Positions 7,951 to 15,329 of a stretch of DNA of 64,000 bases are shown one piece after another. The notes below the pieces were generated by a model that was not told the DNA's origin, ran no database searches, and saw only the letters and a list, made by a program, of their open reading frames with translations. Each line of letters begins with the position of its first letter. Positions within the stretch are counted from its first letter, which is position 1. Origin of the DNA: Sulfitobacter sp. M39 (GTDB taxonomy: Bacteria; Pseudomonadota; Alphaproteobacteria; Rhodobacterales; Rhodobacteraceae); NCBI RefSeq assembly GCF_021735935.1, contig NZ_WMDZ01000001.1, positions 992,001 to 1,056,000 on the forward strand. Direction: 5' to 3'. The translations under genes and the position numbers were made by a program.

Positions 7951-8562
7951 ATGTCTGAAGAAAAAACCCCGCGCGCGGGGCTGATCAACTGGTCGGAGTG
8001 GCGAAAGGATGGCGGCAAGTTTTTCCGCATCACCGTCATCGGGGCCTTCGCTGCGTGGATTGGTGCCTATGTGCCCGTGGTGAATGAGCTGGTGTTCTCG
8101 CCATGGCGTTTAGGCGACAAGGTGGATGCCAATACCCAGACGCTGTCGCATCTGGTCGAAGACGTCAAAATGCTGCAGCGTCCGGATGTGATCTTCCGGA
8201 TATCGCGATCGGACGTCTTGGGGCCTCGGTGCGGTGGCGGGCGCAGTTGCGCGATCGAGGTCGAGATTGAGCGGACCGAGGAGGGGCGCAACTGTCAGAT
8301 CGTACCCGGGCAAACGCGTTATTCTTTCCGCAACCCGCGGACCGATGCCAGCCTGTACGTTCGCCTCGATCGGCCGGTGCAAAGCCAAAACGTCGGGTCA
8401 AAGCCGATCACGTTCCAGTATCAGGTGACCGCGCCATATGGCTTGGAGCCCAACGCTGAGTTTTGCTTGGAGCCGCTTTATACGAGTTGTCCTGGAATGT
8501 CTGAAGGGGATTCCCCAATCCGGGCAAACCGCAGCTGCACGGCCGTGCCAGTCGAGCCGTAA
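7951..8562 (+). CDS. Phage-linked membrane-anchored hypothetical protein
   Basis: The product is 203 aa starting at ATG 7951, preceded by CCTGGAGCC. After a short cytoplasmic N-terminus there is one membrane helix at about residues 26-47 (FRITVIGAFAAWIGAYVPVV). A linker with a short coiled stretch follows, then a cysteine-containing soluble domain (cysteines near 93, 99, 113 and in the last 35 residues) expected to lie in the periplasm. I do not recognise the family. It follows gene D by 74 bases in the same direction and may be a late phage gene or a lysogenic-conversion gene. Confidence 0.6.
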   Translation: MSEEKTPRAGLINWSEWRKDGGKFFRITVIGAFAAWIGAYVPVVNELVFSPWRLGDKVDANTQTLSHLVEDVKMLQRPDVIFRISRSDVLGPRCGGGRSCAIEVEIERTEEGRNCQIVPGQTRYSFRNPRTDASLYVRLDRPVQSQNVGSKPITFQYQVTAPYGLEPNAEFCLEPLYTSCPGMSEGDSPIRANRSCTAVPVEP

Positions 8563-8758
8563 GTCCCAAGTGAAATGGGGGGAAACATTGTTTGTGCGTA
8601 GGATGGCCAAATTTAATGCATTTCGATTAGCATCACGCGCAAAAAATGGCAGTTAGCATTGGCTCTTCGGCCTTCTGGTACGATGAGCCACGCGGGCGTA
8701 AGTAATGACGCATGTTCAAGTGCCGGTGTGTTTTTGCAAAGTGATATTGTTACTCACT

Positions 8759-9640
8759 TCAAGAAATTGTATTCTGGCTCCCAACCGGCATGAAGGTAAC
8801 TCGCGGAACCTTTTTACCGTCATCATCTACAATCTCGCCGTTAATTTCTACTGCAACACAAATTTCAGAATGACGAATAGGGGTGTCAGCAAAAATGTCA
8901 CGGTACGTCATTCTGCTATAAACAATCATTGTTCTAGAGCCGTTTCTCACAGTCTCGGCATCCGCATCATTCAGCGCTCGCATCGGCCCCGAGACAACGT
9001 TGCCGGGGCCGATTGACGCTGTCTTGATTTCCCCTTCGTGTGGACCCGGTTGGAAGACCGGTGTCTTTTCGCCTGGGTTTATCAGTTTGTGCTCCGTGTA
9101 GCACTCAGTGTTGATACTTGGGCTTCGACCTGCGTTTTTCCAATTTGCGATAACAGCAAATCCATTTTTTGTGCGGACGTCATCTACAAATCCATTTATA
9201 GGACCAGAATCGAAACCGTGAGAGATGAGCCATGCCCTCTCCGCTTGCGCGGTCTTTACCGCAGCCTCAGTGCTACGCCAGTTTAAGTAAAGCGTGTATA
9301 TAAGCGCGGTAGTGCCAAGCAGGCCAAGGACGAATTGCAGCTTGGTCAGCAAAACGATCTGATCAGTGGCGTCAGCCATGTTTTGCTGCGCGACAAGATC
9401 TTTTATTTCACGCTCGGTGGCTTCCCGCTGTTGCCTCACGAAGACTTCGGATTGTTTCGGTTCCTCAATTATTCTTACAGGAATGCCAAACGGTACGGGT
9501 TGATGCGCGCTCGTATCATTCGGCTTTGGGGTAATAGTTCGGTCATATTCGGCAATTTTGGCTGACTGGGCAAAAGACTGCCCTGCGAGCGCGCACATCA
9601 ATCCAAATGTAGCTGCGATGATGCAACGGATGACATTCAT
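8759..9640 (-). CDS. Exported/membrane hypothetical protein
   Basis: The product is 293 aa taking ATG 9640, which begins a signal-peptide-like segment (MNVIRCIIAATFGLMCALAG then QSFAQSA). The longer frame to 9661 adds only seven residues. After a charged, coiled-coil-like stretch (residues 60-100) there is a membrane segment around 105-125 (FVLGLLGTTALIYTLYLNW). The C-terminal domain of about 160 residues contains W-K-N-A-G-R-S-P and E-I-C-V-A-V-E motifs, as seen in unnamed membrane proteins of alphaproteobacteria. Function is unknown. It is AT-richer than the core genome and lies between the tail genes and the tRNA scar, so it is probably prophage or island cargo. Confidence 0.6.
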   Translation of the reverse strand: MNVIRCIIAATFGLMCALAGQSFAQSAKIAEYDRTITPKPNDTSAHQPVPFGIPVRIIEEPKQSEVFVRQQREATEREIKDLVAQQNMADATDQIVLLTKLQFVLGLLGTTALIYTLYLNWRSTEAAVKTAQAERAWLISHGFDSGPINGFVDDVRTKNGFAVIANWKNAGRSPSINTECYTEHKLINPGEKTPVFQPGPHEGEIKTASIGPGNVVSGPMRALNDADAETVRNGSRTMIVYSRMTYRDIFADTPIRHSEICVAVEINGEIVDDDGKKVPRVTFMPVGSQNTIS

Positions 9641-9657
9641 AGCAACATAAACGCCGG

Positions 9658-9828
9658 TCAAAACTTCCCACAGGATAGCTTATTGGCGTCGTTGACCCCA
9701 TTCTCACTGTTTCCGATAGCGCACAGCTTTTCAGTATATTGGGCTAATGTCACCCCCTTACCATTAGATTCCGAGTTGAGCAGGTTTGCGGTTTTCATGT
9801 GTCCGCAGATCATACCGTGAACAGACAT
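9658..9828 (-). CDS. Possible small protein upstream of the 293-aa gene
   Basis: An open frame of 56 codons begins MSVHGMICGHMKTANLL and ends 17 bases before the downstream start at 9640. Upstream in-frame ATGs would lengthen it to as much as 85 aa. There are three cysteines and no membrane helix. The only purine-rich site (AAGGGG) is rather distant from the ATG. The short spacing to the next gene suggests an operon, but I recognise no family. Confidence 0.3.
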   Translation of the reverse strand: MSVHGMICGHMKTANLLNSESNGKGVTLAQYTEKLCAIGNSENGVNDANKLSCGKF

Positions 9829-9985
9829 TGCCCAATAATTGCCCCTTATCAGTGCACGTATATGCATTGTTCTGCACATTTGGGGTGGTGCCGTATCTGG
9901 CGTTTTTCGGCTCAAATCACTGCAAATAACCTTATTTTATTGGCTCTAAGGGGTGGTGCCGGATTTACCTGATTTGTCGGTGGCA

Positions 9986-10048
9986 CTCCCCTGCTAAGGG
10001 AGTAGGCCCGGAAGGGTCTCGAGGGTTCGAATCCCTTCGTCTCCGCCA
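9986..10048 (+). tRNA. 3' fragment of tRNA-Ser(GCU), integration scar (att)
   Basis: From the anticodon arm onward this is a good tRNA-Ser. It has stem CTCCC/GGGAG (9986-9990, 9998-10002), loop CTGCTAA with anticodon GCT at 9993-9995, and the long variable arm of the serine class. The T arm is GAGGG-TTCGAAT-CCCTT (10021-10037), followed by the acceptor strand CGTCTCC and encoded GCCA. The matching 5' acceptor strand (GGAGACG) and D arm are absent upstream. Such half-tRNAs are the duplicated 3' ends left where an element integrated into the gene; the complete tRNA should stand at the far side of the element, left of this window. Confidence 0.75.
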
Positions 10049-10421
10049 TAACAATCGATTTTGGCACAATATTTCTCGTATGGGATTGCGACGGCGCAAT
10101 TTCTGCGGGGGTGCCGTTGTGCAATGCATCGTCGTGGTTAAGACGGCGAGGGTCGTTTAAGCGTGAGTGATGTGTGGCATCTCGCGGCTTGATCGTAACA
10201 GCACAGTCCAAATTAAATATAGACGTAAATGAAGCATAGTTTTCAACGGCGTACTGAAAACTATGCAAATGCTGTTTGCTGACCTTTGGGGAGTATCAGG
10301 CTAGGCAAAACCATGACCGACTTTTGGCTATTTTGAACGGATGACAGGGCTTGAACAGACCTCAGGGCCGCGTGGCCGAATTGGATCCCCATGACAAGCT
10401 CGGCACGCTTTGGCCATGCAC
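10049..10421. other. Intergenic beyond the tRNA scar
   Basis: About 370 bases without a credible gene. It contains the 12-bp stem-loop at 10234-10266 described separately. Open frames that cross the tRNA fragment are antisense artefacts. This should be the first native chromosomal DNA to the right of the element. Confidence 0.45.
10234..10266. other. Stem-loop with perfect 12-bp arms
   Basis: GCATAGTTTTCA (10234-10245) and its exact complement (10255-10266) enclose a 9-base loop. No T-run follows on either strand, so it is not a standard terminator. It could be an operator or a remnant of the element end. Confidence 0.4.
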
Positions 10422-10456
10422 AAAAGCCCCGCTGTAACCGCAGGGCCTTTGTGTTT
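10422..10456 (-). terminator. Rho-independent terminator of the DUF892 gene
   Basis: Read on the minus strand, AAAGGCCC...GGGGCTTTT forms a stem around a short loop and ends in T residues, 30 to 60 bases past the stop of the minus-strand gene. Confidence 0.6.
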
Positions 10457-10488
10457 TCGGCGCTAGCGCGAGAGCTTTCGGCGCTGCA

Positions 10489-10983
10489 TTATGCCGCGGC
10501 TTTATTCACGCCGCCTGTCGCGATGTCGGTCATGCGGCGGTCACCGTCATAGGTTTGGTCCAGACATTCCTGCAAGATGGCACCGTCCTCGTCTTTGCCC
10601 AAACGGTTAGCGAAGGCTACGAGGCAGCCATATCCGGCCAACGCATAGTGGACCATGCGTTGGTACTGGGTGATGATCATGGCGTCGCGCACGTCGTCAT
10701 CGCCAAACTCAGCATTCAGTACGTGGGCCTTGGCTTCGGCAACCAAGCCCTCCATGCCTTTGCAGTGCTCGCCGGTTGGTTCGATACCGTGTGCGTTGCA
10801 GATTTCCGCGACTTTTTCCATGCCTTCGCTGATGCCGTTCGACCCGGCGATCAGGGCTTCGGAAAGCTCTTTATCAGAGGCCGCGCGGCCAAGGGCGACA
10901 ACCACATCCAGCGACTGTTTGTTTGCGCTGTACAGGTCTTGAAGTTGGTCGTGGTACACGTCTTTAAGGCTATTCATCGGCAT
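10489..10983 (-). CDS. DUF892 (YciE-like) ferritin-like protein
   Basis: The product is 164 aa. ATG 10983 begins MPMNSLKDVYHDQLQDLYSA, the typical start of this family, with AAGGAG seven bases upstream; the longer open frame to 11049 is noncoding. The protein is a four-helix bundle by sequence pattern, with E/H residues (for example H-D-Q-L, S-E-G-M-E, V-H-Y) in the positions of ferritin-like folds. YciE/DUF892 proteins are stress-induced and of uncertain function. It faces away from the stress-envelope operon starting at 11216, and an EcfG-type promoter sequence lies 39-64 bases before its start. Confidence 0.85.
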   Translation of the reverse strand: MPMNSLKDVYHDQLQDLYSANKQSLDVVVALGRAASDKELSEALIAGSNGISEGMEKVAEICNAHGIEPTGEHCKGMEGLVAEAKAHVLNAEFGDDDVRDAMIITQYQRMVHYALAGYGCLVAFANRLGKDEDGAILQECLDQTYDGDRRMTDIATGGVNKAAA

Positions 10984-11021
10984 ATCGATCTCCTTTGCGA
11001 TGTGATTTGTATTCCCTGTCC

Positions 11022-11047
11022 AACGCGGCGATGCGCCAATGCGTTCC
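11022..11047 (-). promoter_or_regulatory. EcfG-type general-stress promoter for DUF892 gene
   Basis: On the minus strand the sequence is GGAAC (11047-11043), a 17-base spacer, then CGTT (11025-11022). It exactly fits the GGAAC-N16/17-CGTT consensus known for EcfG-family sigma factors of alphaproteobacteria. The -10 element is about 39 bases before the ATG. Confidence 0.6.
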
Positions 11048-11148
11048 ACGTTGTCTGCGTGCTCGGCGGTCTCGCGCGTACCTTTATATGCACGCCAAAA
11101 TCACGCCCGTTCCGATGCAAGTTTTATCGTCCCTAAGGCCGGAAGCGG

Positions 11149-11173
11149 GGAACGAAATTCAACTTTGACGGTT
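11149..11173 (+). promoter_or_regulatory. EcfG-like promoter for the envelope-stress operon
   Basis: GGAAC (11149-11153), a 16-base spacer and GGTT (11170-11173) match the EcfG consensus with one mismatch. The site lies 43 bases before the ATG of the 22-aa gene, the same arrangement as on the other side of this divergent region. Confidence 0.45.
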
Positions 11174-11215
11174 GGTCCTTCGATAACAGGAACGTGACAA
11201 AAAAGGAGAAATTGA

Positions 11216-11284
11216 ATGCATGGAATTTTCTACCTCATCGGCCTGATCGTGGTCGTTCTCGCCGTTCTCAACCTCATCGCCTAA
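11216..11284 (+). CDS. 22-residue single-helix membrane peptide
   Basis: ATG 11216 with AAGGAG seven bases upstream opens a 23-codon frame ending TAA at 11284. The peptide is MHGIFYLIGLIVVVLAVLNL plus IA, almost entirely one transmembrane helix. Its stop is 15 bases before the next gene, which has its own AAAGGAG site, so it is placed as the first gene of the operon. The excellent ribosome site, the helix and the position support translation. It is too short for standard gene callers. I do not recognise a named family; tiny membrane peptides often regulate or stabilise membrane complexes, which is only a possibility here. Confidence 0.65.
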   Translation: MHGIFYLIGLIVVVLAVLNLIA

Positions 11285-11299
11285 CAAAAGGAGCGCATC

Positions 11300-11860
11300 A
11301 TGACTGACACAAAACATAGCAATCCTGCCGGCGCGCAGGACCTGAATGAAAAAGTAAAAGCCACCGCCGCTTCCGCTACGGATGAAGCCAAAACGCGGGC
11401 GAAAGACATGGCCGACACCGTTGCCTCCGATGCTGCGCGCTATGCAGATGAAGCCAAAGGTGCCGCCGCGAGCGAAGTCAAAGGCGTGGCCAGCGCATTG
11501 CGCACCGCCGCCGACGAATTGCGCAGCGGGTCGCCACAAGAACGCACCTTTAGCCAGCTTGCAGACGGGCTTGCGGATGCCTCTGACACCATGCGTGACA
11601 AGGATCTGGGCGAGATGGTCGGCGCGGTATCTGACTTTGCCAAACGCAACCCCTTCGTCTTTCTGGGCGGTGCTGCCTTGGTCGGCTTTGCCGCGACACG
11701 GTTTGCCAAAGCGTCGAACACTGGCGCACGCGGCGAACGCTATGCCTACGAGGGCCGCGAGATGGAACGCCCCGTACCGGCAGAGCGCGCGCATAACCTC
11801 GATACAGGTGATGTCGCCAGCCCCGCCGTAACCACCACACCGAAAGGGAGCACAGTATGA
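11300..11860 (+). CDS. LEA/DUF883-like amphipathic stress protein
   Basis: The product is 186 aa starting ATG 11300 behind AAAGGAG. Residues 15-75 are an Ala/Lys/Glu/Asp-rich run of 11-mer type (E-K-V-K-A-T-A-A-S-A-T-D-E-A-K...) that would form a long amphipathic helix, as in late-embryogenesis-abundant and ElaB/YqjD-like proteins. Near residues 113-131 the pattern F-A-K-R-N-P-F-V-F-L-G-G-A-A-L-V-G-F is the short membrane hairpin common to DUF883/DUF3618 proteins. It probably coats the inner membrane under stress. It overlaps the next gene by 4 bases (ATGA). Confidence 0.7.
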   Translation: MTDTKHSNPAGAQDLNEKVKATAASATDEAKTRAKDMADTVASDAARYADEAKGAAASEVKGVASALRTAADELRSGSPQERTFSQLADGLADASDTMRDKDLGEMVGAVSDFAKRNPFVFLGGAALVGFAATRFAKASNTGARGERYAYEGREMERPVPAERAHNLDTGDVASPAVTTTPKGSTV

Positions 11861-12255
11861 CCACCGATCCCAATAAATCCACCGGCAGCCTGCTGAGCGA
11901 TGCGCTGACCCACGTCAGTTCGCTTGTCCGCAGCGAGGTCGATCTGGCCCGTGCCGAAGTAAACGAAAACCTGAAATCTGCGGGTGCGGCCATCGGTCTG
12001 ATCGTCGGCGCTGTCGTCGTTGCCCTGACTGCGCTGAATGTGCTGTCCGCGGCATTGGTCGCAGCCCTCACCGAAGCAGGCATTCCTGCGGGGTGGTCGG
12101 CCCTGATCGTCGGCGTTGCCTTTGCGCTGATCGCCTATGTGATGGTCAACAAAGGGACCAATTCGCTGAAGCTCAGCAGCTTGGCACCAAGCCGCACCAC
12201 CAAGAACGTAAAACGTGACGCGCAAGCCGTGAAGGAGGTTTACGATGACAAATGA
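11857..12255 (+). CDS. Holin-X / DUF1469 (YqjE-like) membrane protein
   Basis: The product is 132 aa. The N-terminal helix LLSDALTHVSSLVRSEVDLARAEV is the hallmark of the putative actinobacterial holin-X / phage-holin-family (YqjE) domain. Two membrane helices follow at about residues 44-72 and 78-97. Despite the name, these proteins are mostly chromosomal and occur with YqjD/ElaB-like proteins, as here, rather than in phage lysis. Start ATG 11857 overlaps the stop of the LEA-like gene, and its own end overlaps the DUF3618 gene by 11 bases. Confidence 0.8.
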   Translation: MTTDPNKSTGSLLSDALTHVSSLVRSEVDLARAEVNENLKSAGAAIGLIVGAVVVALTALNVLSAALVAALTEAGIPAGWSALIVGVAFALIAYVMVNKGTNSLKLSSLAPSRTTKNVKRDAQAVKEVYDDK

Positions 12256-13456
12256 AAACCGCAGCCCCGAAGAGATCGAACGCGAGATTGAGCGCGAGCG
12301 CGCCGGATTGACCAGCACGCTGGACGATTTGCAAGACAAGTTTTCGGTTGAAACCATCGCCCGCCAATTCTCGGACCAGTTCCGCGAGCACGGGGGCGAC
12401 ATCGGCCGCTCTGTCACCGATGCGGTGAAGCGCAATCCGATTGCGCTGGCACTGACAGGTGCCGGGCTGGCGTGGTTGATGGCTGGCGACAAGGTGCCAA
12501 GCCGCGACCGCTATGTCGGCAGAGACCGTGACCCACGCGATCGAGCTGATTATTATGGCGTACGCGACGATCGCCGCGATCTGCCCGTTAGCGCACAGCA
12601 GCACGGCGTCGTGCCTGCGGGTCAACGGCGGGACTTGGGGCCGCAGCCCGGGGACCCGGCCAAGCCCTATTATTCGGGTCAGGTCGCGCGCACCGGTGAT
12701 GTGCCATCTTGGGCGTTGGCGGATGATGATGATCAGCCCGGTATTGCACAACGTGCGGGGGATGCGGCATCGCGAGCTGGCGACCATGTGTCGGGCGCGG
12801 CGTCCAGCATCGCTGGCTCGGCGCAGTCGGCCGGATCTGCTGTTTCTGACAAGGCAAAAGGGGCTGCCGGTGCGGTGTCTGATGCCGGCCAATCGGTTGC
12901 GTCTGGTGCACGCGACTTTGCCTCCAGCGCCTCGGACCGTGCAGCACAGTTGCGCCGCCGTTTGGCAGAAGGCACAGAGGACTTGTCCGACCAAGCCCGC
13001 GAGCGTGTGATCGCCGCGCGGGAAAGTGCAGTCCGGGCACGTGCCGCCGCCGCCTCTTATGGCCGTGAGGGCCGCGATCGGGCTGTCGATATATTTGAAG
13101 AGCAGCCGTTGATCGCAGGTGCCCTTGCCTTGGCGGTTGGTGCAGCCATTGGTGCCGCTTTGCCCCGCAGCCGTACCGAGGATCGCTATATGGGCGATCA
13201 AAGCGACCAGCTGATGTCAGACGCCGAACGGATCTTTGCCGAAGAAAAAGCCAAGCTTGGCAAAGTCGCGCAAGCTGCTACCGACGAAGCGAAGAAAGTC
13301 TTGCGCGAAACCAAGGAAGACGCTGACGCCGCAGCACCTGCTGAAACCGCAGCTGATGCGCTGGCCAAGAAGGCCAAGGCGTCGGGTCAACGTGTCGTAG
13401 ACGCCGCAGAGGCTGAAGCGGACAAACAGAACCTCGGCAGCGCCAAAAAGTCCTGA
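12245..13456 (+). CDS. DUF3618 domain protein with long LEA-like tail
   Basis: The product is 403 aa. It starts MTNENRSPEEIEREIERERA, the typical DUF3618 opening, and carries a K-R-N-P-I-A-L-A-L-T-G-A-G-L-A-W-L membrane hairpin near residues 60-78. A polar linker and a long Ala/Ser/Asp/Lys-rich amphipathic region (about 155-290) follow. A second hairpin near 285-305 (EEQPLIAGALALAVGAAIG) and a charged helical tail end the protein. It is thus unusually long for DUF3618 proteins. Together with the two upstream genes it probably forms a membrane-associated stress module. GAAGGAGG precedes the ATG. Confidence 0.75.
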   Translation: MTNENRSPEEIEREIERERAGLTSTLDDLQDKFSVETIARQFSDQFREHGGDIGRSVTDAVKRNPIALALTGAGLAWLMAGDKVPSRDRYVGRDRDPRDRADYYGVRDDRRDLPVSAQQHGVVPAGQRRDLGPQPGDPAKPYYSGQVARTGDVPSWALADDDDQPGIAQRAGDAASRAGDHVSGAASSIAGSAQSAGSAVSDKAKGAAGAVSDAGQSVASGARDFASSASDRAAQLRRRLAEGTEDLSDQARERVIAARESAVRARAAAASYGREGRDRAVDIFEEQPLIAGALALAVGAAIGAALPRSRTEDRYMGDQSDQLMSDAERIFAEEKAKLGKVAQAATDEAKKVLRETKEDADAAAPAETAADALAKKAKASGQRVVDAAEAEADKQNLGSAKKS

Positions 13457-13475
13457 GTTTCTGCAAACAACTGAT

Positions 13476-13507
13476 AAAAGCCCGCGCCTCAACGCGTGGG
13501 CTTTTTG
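13476..13507 (+). terminator. Terminator of the envelope-stress operon
   Basis: AAAAGCCCGCGC and GCGTGGGCTTTTT form a GC-rich stem ending in a T-run, 20 bases after the DUF3618 stop. Confidence 0.85.
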
Positions 13508-13575
13508 TCGTCTGCGTTATACTTCCCTGCGAAACCACGCTGCGATAGAGGGGGTGGCATACTCAGGAGCGGATC

Positions 13576-14283
13576 ATGGAATTAAAGAACAAGCGTATCA
13601 TCGTCACTGGTGGCAGTGACGGTATTGGGCGGCATATTTGCCTTAAACTGGCGGCATTAGGGACGCGCCTGGCCATTCTGGGGCGCGATGCTGACCGTTT
13701 GGCTGCGGTAGAGGCTGAATGTATCGCCGCTGGTGCCAGCGCAGCGATCGGCATTCCTTGTGATATCCAGAACCCGGATGCGATCAACGGGGCGGTGGAT
13801 CAGGTAACAACTGCATTTGGCGGGCTGGATATTCTGATCAACAATGCGGGGATCTGGCACAAAACCGGTCCGCTGGACGAAATCCCGCCACAGCTTTTGC
13901 AGGCGACCGTACAGACCAACCTGACGGGCTTGATGCAGATCACGCAAGCCGCCATGCCGGCGCTGCGGGCGAATGACGAGGGGATCATTCTGAATGTCGT
14001 CTCCAAGTCCGGCGTCGTCGCGCAGGCCGGGCAATCTGTCTATACCGCCACGAAATACGGGGTGCGTGGCTTTACCGAGGTGCTGAAAGCGGACGAGGAA
14101 AACACCGGCGTGCGCGTGGGTGGTGTGTACCAGTCGGGAACGAACACGGGGATGTTCTCGAAGGCGGGGGAGGATGTGCCCAACCATATCTTTACCGAGC
14201 CCGACGATCTGGCGGATGTGGTGGTCTTTGTGCTTTCGCGGCCGCCAAAACTGTGGATCCACGATATCCGCATCGAATTGTGA
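13576..14283 (+). CDS. Short-chain dehydrogenase/reductase
   Basis: The product is 235 aa with all classical SDR elements: the nucleotide-binding TGGSDGIG (residues 12-19), NNAG (about 91-94), a conserved N-V-V-S-K-S segment with the catalytic Ser, and Y-x-x-x-K (YTATK, about 157-161). The R residue in LGRDADRL after beta-2 favours NADP(H) but does not prove it. The substrate cannot be predicted. CAGGAGC lies 6 to 12 bases before the ATG. It stands alone between a terminator and a convergent gene. Confidence 0.85.
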   Translation: MELKNKRIIVTGGSDGIGRHICLKLAALGTRLAILGRDADRLAAVEAECIAAGASAAIGIPCDIQNPDAINGAVDQVTTAFGGLDILINNAGIWHKTGPLDEIPPQLLQATVQTNLTGLMQITQAAMPALRANDEGIILNVVSKSGVVAQAGQSVYTATKYGVRGFTEVLKADEENTGVRVGGVYQSGTNTGMFSKAGEDVPNHIFTEPDDLADVVVFVLSRPPKLWIHDIRIEL

Positions 14284-14355
14284 GTTTGGCGCGCATCTGT
14301 CGCGCCTGCTGGCAAGACGGGTGCCATTCCAAACATCGCGTCACGTGAAACATGG

Positions 14356-14379
14356 GGGGCGGGGGTAATGCCCCGCCCC
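14356..14379. terminator. Symmetrical GC hairpin between convergent genes
   Basis: GGGGCGGGG (14356-14364) and CCCCGCCCC (14371-14379) form a 9-bp stem with a 6-base loop between the SDR gene and the minus-strand uronate dehydrogenase gene. There is no T-run, so termination would have to be weak or bidirectional. Confidence 0.45.
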
Positions 14380-14391
14380 AACATCAACACA

Positions 14392-15231
14392 TCAGGTGGT
14401 TTTCTTGTCGTTGACGATGTTCATCGACGCCACGCCGCTTTCGCCCAGGTCGACCGCGGCAAAGGGGCCACCGTGGTGCATTTGGCCGGGGTCTTTCAGA
14501 TCGACCGGTGGTGCTTCGGCAAGGATCTTCTCGGCGAACTGCTCTGCGTTGTCTTTGGGGCGGTAGCCAAGGAAGGACGCTTTGGCATTGTCCACGGGCG
14601 CGCGGTCGTTGTTGGACACGCCGTAGACAACGCTGAAGCCGACCGACGGCGTATCAACGGCGCGGGTGACCAGCTGGATCAGATCGTCATAGGACAGCCA
14701 AGACCCCAAAGCGCGGGTGTTGTTGACCTGTGCGCAGCTGAGGATACGCAGGCACACGGCCTCTAGCCCGCGTTTGTCCCAATACATCGACGCAAGGTCT
14801 TCGCTAAAGCATTTGGCGAGGCCGTAGAACGTATCGGGTTTGTGGGGCGCGTCGATGCCGATGAAGTCGGATTTCTTGTGCATGCCAACGGCGTGGATTG
14901 ACGAGGCATAGACGACCCGTTGCAACCCGTGCTGATAGGCGGCTTCCCACACGTTGTAAGACCCGACAAAGTTCGGCCCCAGCAGTTCCTCGAACGGTTT
15001 CTCGTCGACGATGGCACCGAAGTGGACAACCATATCGGCACCCTCCAGCAGCGGTGCGATCTGGTCGTAGACGGCGACATCGGCCTTGGCATAGCTTTCG
15101 CCTTCGTAGAGCTTGCCGATATCATCGACGATGTCGGTGCTGACCAGTTCTTGGCACATCTTGGACAGGGGTTCACGCAGGTAAGACCCAAGCCGCCCTG
15201 CGGCCCCCGTCAGAACCAGTTTCTTCATCAT
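14392..15231 (-). CDS. udh: NAD-dependent epimerase/dehydratase, probable uronate dehydrogenase
   Basis: The product is 279 aa. It carries the Rossmann motif TGAAGRLG near the N-terminus, an ASS-H loop, and the catalytic Y-G-L-A-K. Downstream, NVWEAA, the R-I-L-S-C segment, a W-L-S-Y-D-D-L-I-Q-L stretch and F-L-G-Y-R-P-K-D-N-A-E match the uronate dehydrogenases of Agrobacterium and Pseudomonas as I remember them. These oxidise glucuronate or galacturonate to aldarolactones with NAD+. Other uronate genes are not adjacent, so the name is probable rather than certain. The start at 15231 has AAGGA seven bases upstream; ATG 15228 is an alternative. Confidence 0.72.
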   Translation of the reverse strand: MMKKLVLTGAAGRLGSYLREPLSKMCQELVSTDIVDDIGKLYEGESYAKADVAVYDQIAPLLEGADMVVHFGAIVDEKPFEELLGPNFVGSYNVWEAAYQHGLQRVVYASSIHAVGMHKKSDFIGIDAPHKPDTFYGLAKCFSEDLASMYWDKRGLEAVCLRILSCAQVNNTRALGSWLSYDDLIQLVTRAVDTPSVGFSVVYGVSNNDRAPVDNAKASFLGYRPKDNAEQFAEKILAEAPPVDLKDPGQMHHGGPFAAVDLGESGVASMNIVNDKKTT

Positions 15232-15329
15232 GTTGTCTTCCTTCCACTGTCATTTCGCGCGGCTGTGCGATGGTATGGGCCGACGCAAAGGGTGTTGCTT
15301 GGCATGGGTAAGTCATTGAGGCAGGCGGA

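Noticed and set aside
9912..10268. 118-codon minus-strand frame containing KGFEPSRPFRAYSLSRG
   Set aside because: It is the antisense translation of the tRNA-Ser fragment, a well-known artefact of tRNA loci.
11857..12255. Phage holin belonging to the prophage
   Set aside because: The holin-X/YqjE domain lies outside the tRNA scar, inside a chromosomal stress operon, and has no lysis genes around it.
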